Shown here in pieces: positions 1 to 8,053 of a stretch of 40,499 nucleotides of DNA; the first letter of the stretch is position 1, and every line of letters starts with the position of its first letter. The DNA comes from Bacteroidota bacterium (GTDB lineage: Bacteria; Bacteroidota; Bacteroidia; B-17B0; Aurantibacillaceae). Where the stretch lies: NCBI GenBank assembly GCA_021155905.1, contig JAJNBG010000044.1, positions 1-40,499 of the forward strand. Reading direction: 5' to 3'. The notes beneath the pieces were generated by a model that had not been told where the DNA came from, searched no databases, and worked only from the letters and a program-made list of their open reading frames with translations. Made by a program: the position numbers and the translations under genes.

Positions 1-59
1 TTAAAAATATTTTTGATCTCCTTCTCTCTACTTCAACAACCTTATCAAATAACGGGGTG

Positions 60-90
60 CAAATTTAATCACTTTTTCTTTACCCGCAAG
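60..90 (-). promoter_or_regulatory. Leftward promoter for a gene beyond the window edge
   Basis: On the minus strand TAAATTTG occupies 67-60, an exact match to the Bacteroidota -7 box TAnnTTTG. CTTG at 90-87 is one base from the -33 element TTTG, and the spacer is 19 nt. No minus-strand ATG lies between the expected transcription start (about 53) and the window edge, so the gene would begin to the left. A GAAGGAG-like stretch at 24-18 on the minus strand could be its ribosome binding site. Bases 1-124 otherwise hold no gene I can support. Confidence 0.5.
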
Positions 91-124
91 GATTATTTTA
101 ATGTTTTTTTGAGATTTTGCCGAA

Positions 125-1636
125 CTAGCGAATTTTGTAGATGTAAGTCGTCTGATTGTCGTTCAGAGGATTTAAAAAATGTACCGTTTTATCAATAAAA
201 CTAGGCTCAATCGTGGCTTCATAATGTAATGTCGGAAAACGCTTTTTTAATGAATCCACGCGCGCATTAATGTTTTCTGCTTGCATAAACACCACATAAT
301 TTGGTCGCTCCACTGGAGAAGTGCGATTATAATATACTAACATGCTATCCGGTGTAAAGTTTTTAGTGATTCCAAAGACAGAGCCCCAGTTCTCCAGGTA
401 ATATTGGGGAGGCATCGTAAAATCATCACGGTTAGAATCTTCAATAATTAACCGTACACAATCCTTCTGATCTGCGATATAACACATGGCTTCTACCCTG
501 TTTCTCTTGGAATAAGAGAATGTAAGAACAGGCAATAATATCATATTTAAAATGCAACAAAAAAGAATTACGTTTTTAAACCATTTCTTCGATTCCCACT
601 GGTATTTCGTTACAATCTGATAACCTCCAATGAAGCCAAGAATAATAATAAATGGTATAATGGGCAGGATGAAACGTTCCTGCTTATTAGGGAAATAGGT
701 ATGAAAAGCGGAAAACAAAAATGTTGGCCAAAATAATAAGGGTTCTTTTTTCCAGTTTTTAAAATACCCGCAAAACAATAAAATACTCAGTGGCGGAATT
801 AATATCCCCAATACAATTGAAATGTACATATGCCATACATCAACGCCGTAAACAGTTGCGTTATCAATATTATACTGCACATACGCCATGAACTCGACAA
901 ATGGCGTTTCCCACACGTAGATGTCTAAAATTCCAAGCGTCACAAATGCCGTTGCAAGAAATCCAAGAACAATTAAAACAAGATATTTAAACTGCACCCG
1001 CATTAACAGTAGCGCCAAGCCGAAACCCGCGGAGAATATAACTGTCTGGAACCTGAAAGAAAATGCCAGTGCCAACATCAAACCAATCAGCAAAGAATCT
1101 TTAACCGTTAGTTTACCATCATTTTTAACCACCAACCAGGTCGCTATCACCATCGGAGGAATACAGGCAATCTCTACTAAATTCCTGACACTTAAAAAAG
1201 GAAAAAACCAATATAAAGCCAAGGCAATTCCAACCCAGGAAGCAACCTTTAAATTAGTTTTTCTATACGCGATTTTAAATCCAAAATACACGATTAACAA
1301 CGACCATAATGCATGCAGCAATCGAATCAGATATAATTTTCCCTGTGGATCCGTTAAGCCACACATGGTTTGAAATTTCAATAACAGGAAATGAATCCCA
1401 ACATAAAAATAAGGATGCCCCTGCGGTTGTCGCGTTGGATCTGATTCGGAGGGCAACCAGTAGTTATAATCCGTGCCATCCACCCAGGACTGTGCCGCTT
1501 CCAGAATTAAAAAATGATCATCAAAAAAACCAAAACCTTTGGAAAAAATAGTAGCAAATAATCTGAATATTAATCCGCTGAAAACGGCGAATCTTAAAGG
1601 ATGTGTGTTATAAAAATGTTTGATAGAATTGATCAT
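125..1636 (-). CDS. Membrane mannosyltransferase-like protein of the GT-C fold (GT22/ALG9-like)
   Basis: The 503-residue protein is mostly hydrophobic, with about ten membrane segments. Like GT-C glycosyltransferases, it carries an acidic pair in the first outer loop (FDDHFLILEA, near residues 38-47), which in the family binds metal and a lipid-phosphate sugar donor. Later it has NKQERFILPIIPF, resembling the HKEERFL motif of GT22 (ALG9/PIG-B type) mannosyltransferases. The likely role is adding a sugar from a polyprenyl-phosphate donor to a glycan outside the inner membrane; the actual sugar and acceptor cannot be read. Its ATG shares one base with the stop of the upstream permease gene (TAATG), so the two are probably translationally coupled. 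It is the last gene of the tgt operon. A GT39/GT83-type assignment is the main alternative. Confidence 0.75.
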   Translation of the reverse strand: MINSIKHFYNTHPLRFAVFSGLIFRLFATIFSKGFGFFDDHFLILEAAQSWVDGTDYNYWLPSESDPTRQPQGHPYFYVGIHFLLLKFQTMCGLTDPQGKLYLIRLLHALWSLLIVYFGFKIAYRKTNLKVASWVGIALALYWFFPFLSVRNLVEIACIPPMVIATWLVVKNDGKLTVKDSLLIGLMLALAFSFRFQTVIFSAGFGLALLLMRVQFKYLVLIVLGFLATAFVTLGILDIYVWETPFVEFMAYVQYNIDNATVYGVDVWHMYISIVLGILIPPLSILLFCGYFKNWKKEPLLFWPTFLFSAFHTYFPNKQERFILPIIPFIIILGFIGGYQIVTKYQWESKKWFKNVILFCCILNMILLPVLTFSYSKRNRVEAMCYIADQKDCVRLIIEDSNRDDFTMPPQYYLENWGSVFGITKNFTPDSMLVYYNRTSPVERPNYVVFMQAENINARVDSLKKRFPTLHYEATIEPSFIDKTVHFLNPLNDNQTTYIYKIR

Positions 1637-2763
1637 TATTGCTGTGCTTTTTTATACAAGTAAAAGGCGACGAATGAGAACAGGATGTTCGGGATCCAAA
1701 CTGCAATGATTGGCGGTGTTAATTCGGAGCCGGATGTAGCAAAGGTTGTAGAAACATGCATAAATAAAATGTAAATACAACTCAGCATCAATCCAACTGC
1801 AATTTGAATACCCACTCCGCCTCTTACTTTTCTCGAAGAAAGCGAAACACCTATGATTGTTAAAATGAAAGTAGCAAAAGGAAAAGCAGTACGTTTGTAC
1901 ATTTCTACTTCAAAAAATTCAATACGACTAGACCCTTTCAGTTTCTCCTTGACGATAAAATCTCTGAGCTCGAAGTAAGGTAGTACTTCTATCTTACTCT
2001 GGAAACGGATCATATCTTTCGGTGTAAAATCAATTTTAATTTTTTTTGAGGGATTAAATTTGTGAACCTCCCGGTAAATATATTTTGGCATTCCTGGTTT
2101 CACTGAGTCCAATGCTACATATATCAATTCACGTTCAAACACGTTTTGCAGATTCCAGGTGCCATCCACACTATCCCATTTCATATTGTCGGCTTTCATG
2201 ATGCCGGTTTGCTTATTATTTGCAATTTTTTCAATGGATATATTGTTCGCGTAATTTGAAAAATTGTCATAATCGGACATGTACAAAACGGTACCCGGAG
2301 CAATTTGCTTATGAATATTTCTTTCATCCGTATTATATCCGTTATTGATGTATTTGTCTTCAAATCCAATTCTTATTCTATTGGATTTAGGAATAATAAA
2401 ATGGTTTAAAACCAATGAAAGTGCGGTAATTAGAGTAGCACCAATCATATAGGGCCTCAGTATCCTCTTAAAACTTGTCCCGCTCGACAAGATGGCCACA
2501 AACTCTGTTTTAGCAGCCATTTTCGAAGTAAAAAAAATAACAGAAATAAAAGTAAACAGAGGGCTGAATAAATTTCCGTAGTAAGGAATAAAATTTAAAT
2601 AATGATCAAAAACAATATCCCGAAGAGGAACATTGCTGGCAACAAAATCCTGCAGTTTCTCTGAAATATCAAATACAATAAAGATGCACAACATGAGCGA
2701 TATAGAAAAGAAAAACGTTCCTATAAATCTTCGGAGTATGTATCTATCAAGTATTTTAAGCAT
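1636..2763 (-). CDS. LptF/LptG family lipopolysaccharide export permease
   Basis: This 375-residue protein has the YjgP/YjgQ layout: LDRYILRRFIGTFFFS at the N-terminus, three membrane helices in the first 125 residues, a periplasmic beta-rich middle domain (about 135-285) and three C-terminal helices (about 290-372). LptF and LptG form the membrane part of the LptB2FG ABC transporter, which extracts LPS and passes it to LptC. Sequence alone does not decide between LptF and LptG. FPFATFILTIIGVSLSSRKVRGGVG near residues 295-319 is the usual family signature in the C-terminal membrane part. The ATG overlaps the tgt stop by one base and its own stop overlaps the next ATG, giving a tight three-gene operon. 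Confidence 0.9.
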   Translation of the reverse strand: MLKILDRYILRRFIGTFFFSISLMLCIFIVFDISEKLQDFVASNVPLRDIVFDHYLNFIPYYGNLFSPLFTFISVIFFTSKMAAKTEFVAILSSGTSFKRILRPYMIGATLITALSLVLNHFIIPKSNRIRIGFEDKYINNGYNTDERNIHKQIAPGTVLYMSDYDNFSNYANNISIEKIANNKQTGIMKADNMKWDSVDGTWNLQNVFERELIYVALDSVKPGMPKYIYREVHKFNPSKKIKIDFTPKDMIRFQSKIEVLPYFELRDFIVKEKLKGSSRIEFFEVEMYKRTAFPFATFILTIIGVSLSSRKVRGGVGIQIAVGLMLSCIYILFMHVSTTFATSGSELTPPIIAVWIPNILFSFVAFYLYKKAQQ

Positions 2764-3914
2764 TACAAACGCTGTCCTAATTGTTTAACCATTTTGTTCT
2801 TCCAGTCATAAAAAGTACCATCGATAATCCTGTTTCTTGCTTCGGTAACTAACCATAAATAAAAAGCAAGGTTATGAATACTGGCAATTTGAGCTGCTAA
2901 AAACTCTCCGCAAATTAATAAATGCCTTAAATAGGCTTTTGAATATTCCCTGTCAACATAACTTGTTCCATTTTCATCCAATGGAGAAAAATCATTTTTC
3001 CATTTTTCATTTTTGATGTTAATAATGCCATTCTGCGTAAACAACAATCCGTGACGGGCATTACGCGTTGGCATCACACAATCAAACATATCAATTCCTA
3101 ACGCAATACTTTCCAAAATATTGATTGGTGTACCAACACCCATCAAATAACGGGGCTTATCAACCGGCAAAATATCACAAACCACTTCGGTCATGGCATA
3201 CATGTCTTCTGCCGGCTCTCCAACAGACAAACCGCCTATCGCATTTCCTTCCGCATTTTTCGATGCGATGTATTCAGCAGATTGCATTCGCAAATCCTTG
3301 AAAACGGAACCCTGTACAATCGGAAACAATGCCTGTGAATAGCCATATTTTGGCTCAGTTTCATTGAACCGTGTAAAACACCTATCCAGCCAACGATGCG
3401 TTAAGGCTAGAGAATTCTTGGCATACCGGTAATCACAGGGATAAGGCGTACATTCGTCAAAAGCCATCATGATATCCGCGCCAATGGTCCGTTCAATATC
3501 CATTACCCGTTCAGGTGTAAATAAATGTTTGCTCCCATCAATGTGCGATTTAAACGTCGCACCTTCCTCGGTTAATTTCCTGGAATTGGCTAATGAAAAA
3601 ACCTGGTAACCACCACTATCTGTTAGGAGAGGCTTATCCCAGCCGTTAAACTTATGCAGACCTCCCGCGTTTTCCAGTACTTCTAATCCCGGCCTCAAAT
3701 ACAAATGGTAGGTGTTTCCTAATATGATTTGTGCCTTAATATCCTCTTTTAACTCCCGCTGATGAACTGCTTTTACAGTGGCGGCGGTGCCAACAGGCAT
3801 AAAAATTGGCGTTTGTATAGTGCCGTGATCGGTTTCAATAAGCCCTACGCGGGCTTTCGTTTGTTTGTCTTTATGTAGAAGCGAAAATTTCAATACTGGT
3901 ATTTTTGAGTGCAT
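2763..3914 (-). CDS. tgt: tRNA-guanine(34) transglycosylase
   Basis: Tgt exchanges guanine-34 in tRNAs with GUN anticodons for a queuosine precursor (preQ1 or queuine). The 383-residue length is normal. Catalytic landmarks are present: DSGGYQVFSL (base Asp99), MAFDEC (Asp153) and FDCVMPTRNARHG (nucleophile Asp278). The zinc site is not: where most bacterial enzymes have C-x-C-x2-C, this one has Gly316, Ser318 and Asp321, although the fourth ligand, His347 in SIHNLAFYLWL, is kept. I recall similar substitutions in other Bacteroidota Tgt proteins, so this looks like a lineage feature rather than decay. First gene of an operon with the LPS permease and the GT22-like enzyme. Confidence 0.96.
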   Translation of the reverse strand: MHSKIPVLKFSLLHKDKQTKARVGLIETDHGTIQTPIFMPVGTAATVKAVHQRELKEDIKAQIILGNTYHLYLRPGLEVLENAGGLHKFNGWDKPLLTDSGGYQVFSLANSRKLTEEGATFKSHIDGSKHLFTPERVMDIERTIGADIMMAFDECTPYPCDYRYAKNSLALTHRWLDRCFTRFNETEPKYGYSQALFPIVQGSVFKDLRMQSAEYIASKNAEGNAIGGLSVGEPAEDMYAMTEVVCDILPVDKPRYLMGVGTPINILESIALGIDMFDCVMPTRNARHGLLFTQNGIINIKNEKWKNDFSPLDENGTSYVDREYSKAYLRHLLICGEFLAAQIASIHNLAFYLWLVTEARNRIIDGTFYDWKNKMVKQLGQRL

Positions 3915-3972
3915 AAAGATACATTTTTTTACTTCTTTGCCTTTTGAAACCTGAAATTCAATTCAATTTTAC

Positions 3973-3991
3973 CACTTATTGGCAAAAACCG
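3973..3991 (+). promoter_or_regulatory. 19-nt motif upstream of secreted-protein gene, copy 1
   Basis: CACTTATTGGCAAAAACCG ends 89 nt before the ATG at 4081. The same sequence with one change (T to C at position 8) occurs at 26975-26993, 95 nt before the ATG at 27089, and both copies continue with CAG two bases later. Both lie on the plus strand upstream of genes encoding exported proteins. The core CGG/TGG-N6-CCG is a short inverted repeat, as expected of a protein binding site. Function unknown. Confidence 0.45.
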
Positions 3992-4036
3992 ACCAGATAC
4001 AAAGTGCGAGTGTAAAGTTCTGTTAAATGCTTTGAT

Positions 4037-4053
4037 TTGGCACGTGCATTGAA
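4037..4053 (+). promoter_or_regulatory. Possible sigma-54 type -24/-12 promoter
   Basis: TTGGCACGTGCATTGAA matches the sigma-54 consensus TTGGCACG-N4-TTGCW except for the C of the -12 GC doublet, which is A. It predicts a start near 4063, 18 nt before the ATG at 4081. The -12 GC is normally strongly conserved, so this is weak evidence. An alternative sigma-ABfr reading (TTTG at 4031-4034, 22-nt spacer, TATCATTC) matches its consensus less well. Confidence 0.3.
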
Positions 4054-4080
4054 AAGTATCATTCAAATAAAAATAAAATT

Positions 4081-4869
4081 ATGAAAACTTCTATTAAAAT
4101 AATTGCTGCAGTTACGTTAGCGATTATGTGTTTAAATGCAAATGCGCAAAGAAGTCACAATGGCACTCAAAATCAGCCGAATCATCAGCCTCAGACTGCG
4201 CAGAACAACAATCAAACCGGCAAACATCATGGATGGGCGTCGAACAATCATCACGGGCCAAACTGGGGTGGAAATGTAATCGTTCATATAGGAGGACATC
4301 CACATCCATACTATAATAATTATAGTAACGGATATGGTTATAACAACTATTATAACGTGAAAAAAGCTTCCAGGAATTCCATTCGTCAATCTGCAAATAT
4401 TATTGGCCAAGCCTTACAATTCAGCGATTGGAACGACACATATTCTCCATGGTTAGCAAAAGCAATCCGCCATCAACAATATGCCAAACAATTATATTTT
4501 TGGGGTGACTATGCAGGTGCTTTAAACCATGCAGAGCGTGCCGGTTTCCTGGCCTGGAACACATTAGATTATTTCAATAACCCATACAGCTATAATAACA
4601 ACAATTACCCTGATCCTTACAGCAACCCCAATAATCCATATTACAGGAAAAATAATTCAAATCCTCAACCGGAAGGATCGGATGATAATTATGGATACAG
4701 AAAGGGTACGACTAATTCAAGTACAGAAAGTGCGTCAGATTCAAAAGAGGAAAACCCTGGAGACGTACAAAGGAAAGCAGCGCCAGAACTCGAAAAAGCT
4801 TTACCTCAAAGTAAAATGAATGATAAAGAACTTCTGAAAACAAGTCCGAAAGATTTGGATATTGAATAA
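4081..4869 (+). CDS. Secreted His/Asn/Tyr-rich protein of unknown function
   Basis: I do not recognise the family. The 262-residue product has a clear signal peptide, with cleavage probably after ANA near residue 22. A low-complexity stretch rich in His, Asn, Gln and Gly (about 23-75) and a Tyr/Asn-rich stretch (about 76-92) follow. A compact, probably helical region at about 95-162 contains RQSANIIGQALQF and YAKQLYFWGDYAGALNHAERA and resembles small Bacteroidota secreted helical domains. The C-terminal 90 residues are charged and probably disordered. The histidines could bind metal, but no defined site is visible. It stands alone, between a possible upstream regulatory motif and a strong terminator. 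Confidence 0.8.
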   Translation: MKTSIKIIAAVTLAIMCLNANAQRSHNGTQNQPNHQPQTAQNNNQTGKHHGWASNNHHGPNWGGNVIVHIGGHPHPYYNNYSNGYGYNNYYNVKKASRNSIRQSANIIGQALQFSDWNDTYSPWLAKAIRHQQYAKQLYFWGDYAGALNHAERAGFLAWNTLDYFNNPYSYNNNNYPDPYSNPNNPYYRKNNSNPQPEGSDDNYGYRKGTTNSSTESASDSKEENPGDVQRKAAPELEKALPQSKMNDKELLKTSPKDLDIE

Positions 4870-4886
4870 TCCAATGTCTTTAGCTG

Positions 4887-4920
4887 AAAGTCTGTTCGTC
4901 AATCGCGGACAGACTTTTTT
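4887..4920 (+). terminator. Intrinsic terminator after the secreted His/Asn-rich protein gene
   Basis: A nine-base-pair stem AAAGTCTGT/ACAGACTTT (4887-4895 and 4909-4917) can extend inward by G-C and G-T pairs to a five-base loop, and a run of six T follows. The lnt start codon lies only 15 nt beyond the T-run. Confidence 0.88.
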
Positions 4921-4935
4921 GTTTATATTTAGCCG

Positions 4936-6528
4936 ATGTTTCAAAAAATTCCAAATTTTGTTTTAGCTATTCTCAGCGGTCTTCTATTTAGTGCCGGATG
5001 GTTTTCTCCCCTTACAATTTTCATTTTTATTGCCTGGGTTCCATTATTTATTATTGAAGACCGGATTTCAAATAATTTAGAAATCAATCGAAAAAAATCA
5101 AAAATCATCTGGCTGAGTTATTTCGCCTTCTTTATATGGAATATCTGCGTCACCTGGTGGATCTATTACGCTTCCTTTGAAGGAGCCATCTTAGCTATTG
5201 TTTGTAATCCGGTATTCATGTGTATCGCGTTTATGATCTGGTACAATTTAAAACGACGGATCAATAAACCATGGGCTATTTGGTTATTAGTTCCAATCTG
5301 GCTGGGTTATGAATATGGACACACCTTATGGGATCTGACATGGAGTTGGCTGATTATGGGGAATGCATTTGCTTTCCGTCATAACTGGGTTCAATGGTAT
5401 GAATTTACAGGTGCGTCAGGAGGAAGTTTATGGGTGCTCATTGTCAATATCTTATTTTACAATCTTATAAAACACAACTCCTACTCTCTTAAACAATCGA
5501 GTAAGCCGGTTATTGCTTTAATTGCCCCGATTATTTTATCTTATGGCATTCTTTCAATCTCAACAACGCATTTAAATTCGGATAAATCTTACAAAACGCT
5601 GATCGTTCAGCCGAACGTCGATCCGTATAACGACAAATTCTATTTTGAGCCGGCGGTTCAATTACATAATCTGTTGATCCAATTGAATGGCAAGCTGGAT
5701 TCAACCATTGAGTTTTTAGTATTACCTGAAACCTATCTAACGGAAGAAATTATCGAGGGCCAGGAAAATAAATGCTATTCTTTGCGATTTTTAGCCGACA
5801 GCATTTTAGCGAAACATCCTGATCTTACTATTATAACAGGCGCTACTACTTTTTATGTTTATAGTCCAAATGAAACGCCTAGTTCCACCGCGCGCCAGGA
5901 TCATCAGTCGGCAAATCATTACGATGTTTATAATACCGGGATTCAGTTAAACAAAGACGGAATCAGTTATTACCACAAATCTAAATTAGTACCGGGAGTA
6001 GAACGAATGCCTTTTCCGGTATTGTTTAAACCATTAGAGAGTTTTGCAATTGATTTAGGTGGAACAATGGGGAGCCTGGGGACACAAGATGAACGCTGTG
6101 TGTTTTTCAGCCATGATAAAAAAGTGGGAATCGCTCCGGTGATTTGTTACGAAAGTGCCTACTCAGATTATGTTAGCGGGTACATTAGAAATGGCGCTAA
6201 TTTGATTTTTATTATCACGAACGATGGTTGGTGGGAAAATACTCCTGGCCACAGACAACATTTGGCCTATTCAAGGTTGAGAGCCATTGAAACGCGCAGG
6301 GAAATTGCACGCTGTGCCAATACCGGAATTTCCTGTTTCGTTACACCTTACGGTGAAATTGAACAAGCCACTCCCTATTGGGAAGAGGCAGTCATTAGCA
6401 AAAGTGTGACGCCTAACAATAACCTAACCTTATTCGTAAAATTTGGAGATCTTATTTCTTATACGTCTGCGTTCCTGGCAATCCTATTGTTGGTATGGAG
6501 TCAGATATTACGTTTTAAGAAGTCTTAA
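4936..6528 (+). CDS. lnt: Apolipoprotein N-acyltransferase
   Basis: Lnt adds the third acyl chain to the N-terminal cysteine of lipoproteins at the periplasmic face of the inner membrane. The 530-residue protein has about six membrane helices (residues 5-210), then a carbon-nitrogen hydrolase domain (about 220-495) and a final helix (about 505-523). The catalytic triad is visible: Glu265 in LPETYL, Lys348 in YHKSKLVPGVE and Cys404 in VICYESAYSDYV. Further family features are ITNDGWW and the R-A-I-E-T-R-R segment. The gene starts 15 nt after a strong terminator, so it either has a promoter overlapping that hairpin or depends on read-through. Its intact triad fits an organism rich in lipoproteins, such as the one encoded at the right edge of the window. 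Confidence 0.95.
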   Translation: MFQKIPNFVLAILSGLLFSAGWFSPLTIFIFIAWVPLFIIEDRISNNLEINRKKSKIIWLSYFAFFIWNICVTWWIYYASFEGAILAIVCNPVFMCIAFMIWYNLKRRINKPWAIWLLVPIWLGYEYGHTLWDLTWSWLIMGNAFAFRHNWVQWYEFTGASGGSLWVLIVNILFYNLIKHNSYSLKQSSKPVIALIAPIILSYGILSISTTHLNSDKSYKTLIVQPNVDPYNDKFYFEPAVQLHNLLIQLNGKLDSTIEFLVLPETYLTEEIIEGQENKCYSLRFLADSILAKHPDLTIITGATTFYVYSPNETPSSTARQDHQSANHYDVYNTGIQLNKDGISYYHKSKLVPGVERMPFPVLFKPLESFAIDLGGTMGSLGTQDERCVFFSHDKKVGIAPVICYESAYSDYVSGYIRNGANLIFIITNDGWWENTPGHRQHLAYSRLRAIETRREIARCANTGISCFVTPYGEIEQATPYWEEAVISKSVTPNNNLTLFVKFGDLISYTSAFLAILLLVWSQILRFKKS

Positions 6529-6535
6529 ATATTCG

Positions 6536-6543
6536 TAAATTTG
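6536..6543 (+). promoter_or_regulatory. -7 box of the lpd promoter
   Basis: TAAATTTG is an exact TAnnTTTG match immediately after the lnt stop. A TTTT/TTTA at 6513-6517 sits about 19-20 nt upstream as an imperfect -33 element. The predicted start is near 6549, leaving a leader of about 31 nt that is A-rich and has no Shine-Dalgarno, as usual for Bacteroidota. Confidence 0.6.
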
Positions 6544-6579
6544 GAGCGTAAAAATTCTTAACACAAACAAACACTATAT

Positions 6580-7986
6580 ATGGAAAAATTTGATGTAACC
6601 GTTATTGGTTCAGGCCCGGGTGGATATGTAGCAGCGATTCGTTGCGCTCAATTGGGGATGAAAACTGCTCTTATTGAAAAATACCCTACTTTGGGTGGAA
6701 CCTGTTTAAATGTAGGTTGTATTCCTTCAAAAGCGATGCTGGATTCATCCGAGCATTATTTTAATGCAGTGCATCACTTTGAGGAGCATGGTATTGAAGT
6801 GAAGTCGCCAAAAGTAAATATCAAACAAATGGTGGAGCGAAAACGGGGTGTAGTGAAAATGACCTGTGACGGCATCAACTTTTTGATGAAGAAAAACAAA
6901 ATCACGGTTTATACCGGTGTTGGAAGTTTTGAATCCAAGACAGTGATCAATATAACTAATGGGGATGGAAAGAAAGAACAGATTGAATCAACCAAAACGA
7001 TTATTGCCACTGGTTCAAAACCTTCTTCTTTACCGGGAATTGAGATCGATAAAAAAAGAGTGATTACGTCCACCGAAGCATTAGAATTATCTGAAATCCC
7101 TAAACACCTGATCGTGATTGGCGGTGGCGTTATTGGCTTAGAATTAGGAAGCGTGTATGCCCGTTTAGGATCGAAGGTATCGGTTGTTGAATTCATGGAC
7201 CGATTGATTCCGGGAATGGATGCAGGTTTAGGAAAAGAATTGCAACGTGTGATGAAGAAAGACCTGAAAGTGGAATTCTTGATGAAACACAAAGTAGAAA
7301 GCGTCGTTTCAAAAGGTAAAGAAGTTACTGTTACTGCCGACAACGGCAAAGGTGAAAAAGTAGAAATTAAAGGTGATTACGTATTAATGGCGGTTGGCCG
7401 TAAACCGTATACAGAAGGATTAAACTTAGAAAAAGCGGGTGTTAAGTTAGACGCACGCGGAAGAGTGGAAGTCGATAAACATTTAAAAACGAGTGCTGAT
7501 AATATTTATGCGATTGGGGATGTAGTAGTTGGCGCAATGCTCGCTCACAAAGCGGAAGAAGAAGGTGTATATGTTGCTGAAATGATGGCCGGGCAAAAAC
7601 CACATATTGACTACAATCTAATCCCTGGTGTTGTTTACACATGGCCGGAAGTAGCCGCGGTTGGATTAACAGAAGAGCAATTAAAAGAAAAAGGAGTGAA
7701 GTACAAAGTTGGATCATTCCCTTTCAAAGCAAGCGGCAGAGCACGTGCCAGTATGGATACGGATGGCTTTGTAAAAGTATTGGCCGACGAAACAACAGAT
7801 GAAGTATTAGGTGTTCACATGATAGGCCCACGTACGGCTGACATGATCGCTGAAGCAGTAGTTGCTATGGAGTTCAGAGCAAGTGCTGAAGATATTTCCC
7901 GAATCTGCCACGCTCATCCAACATTCACAGAAAGCTTAAAAGAAGCCGCTTTGGATGCTACAGGAAAACGAGCCTTACACATCTAA
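6580..7986 (+). CDS. lpdA: Dihydrolipoyl dehydrogenase (E3)
   Basis: E3 reoxidises dihydrolipoamide in pyruvate, 2-oxoglutarate and branched-chain dehydrogenase complexes and the glycine cleavage system, passing electrons through FAD to NAD+. The 468 residues match the family. An FAD-binding GSGPGGYVAA starts at residue 10, the redox-active disulfide is Cys42/Cys47 in GGTCLNVGCIPSK, the NAD motif GGGVIGLELGSVYARLG lies near 185, and the catalytic dyad is His446/Glu451 in HAHPTFTE. The gene stands alone, with its own promoter and a terminator, so here E3 is not cotranscribed with E1 or E2 and may serve several complexes. Confidence 0.97.
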   Translation: MEKFDVTVIGSGPGGYVAAIRCAQLGMKTALIEKYPTLGGTCLNVGCIPSKAMLDSSEHYFNAVHHFEEHGIEVKSPKVNIKQMVERKRGVVKMTCDGINFLMKKNKITVYTGVGSFESKTVINITNGDGKKEQIESTKTIIATGSKPSSLPGIEIDKKRVITSTEALELSEIPKHLIVIGGGVIGLELGSVYARLGSKVSVVEFMDRLIPGMDAGLGKELQRVMKKDLKVEFLMKHKVESVVSKGKEVTVTADNGKGEKVEIKGDYVLMAVGRKPYTEGLNLEKAGVKLDARGRVEVDKHLKTSADNIYAIGDVVVGAMLAHKAEEEGVYVAEMMAGQKPHIDYNLIPGVVYTWPEVAAVGLTEEQLKEKGVKYKVGSFPFKASGRARASMDTDGFVKVLADETTDEVLGVHMIGPRTADMIAEAVVAMEFRASAEDISRICHAHPTFTESLKEAALDATGKRALHI

Positions 7987-8004
7987 AAATAAAAAACAAA
8001 AGAT

Positions 8005-8040
8005 AAAAGACAGGTTATTTTAATCTGTCTTTTTTATTTA
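8005..8040 (+). terminator. Intrinsic terminator after lpd
   Basis: The stem AAAAGACAG/CTGTCTTTT (8005-8013 and 8025-8033) encloses an 11-nt AT-rich loop and runs into a T-tract to 8036. The next start codon is at 8054. Confidence 0.85.
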
Positions 8041-8053
8041 CAATAATTAAACC

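Noticed and set aside
13..198. A 61-codon plus-strand reading frame at the left edge
   Set aside because: It overlaps the 3' end of the GT22-like gene, is Cys/Phe-rich without domain features and lies over a leftward promoter.
921..1373. A 150-codon plus-strand reading frame inside the GT22-like gene
   Set aside because: It is fully antisense to a well-supported membrane protein and shows no domain or start signal.
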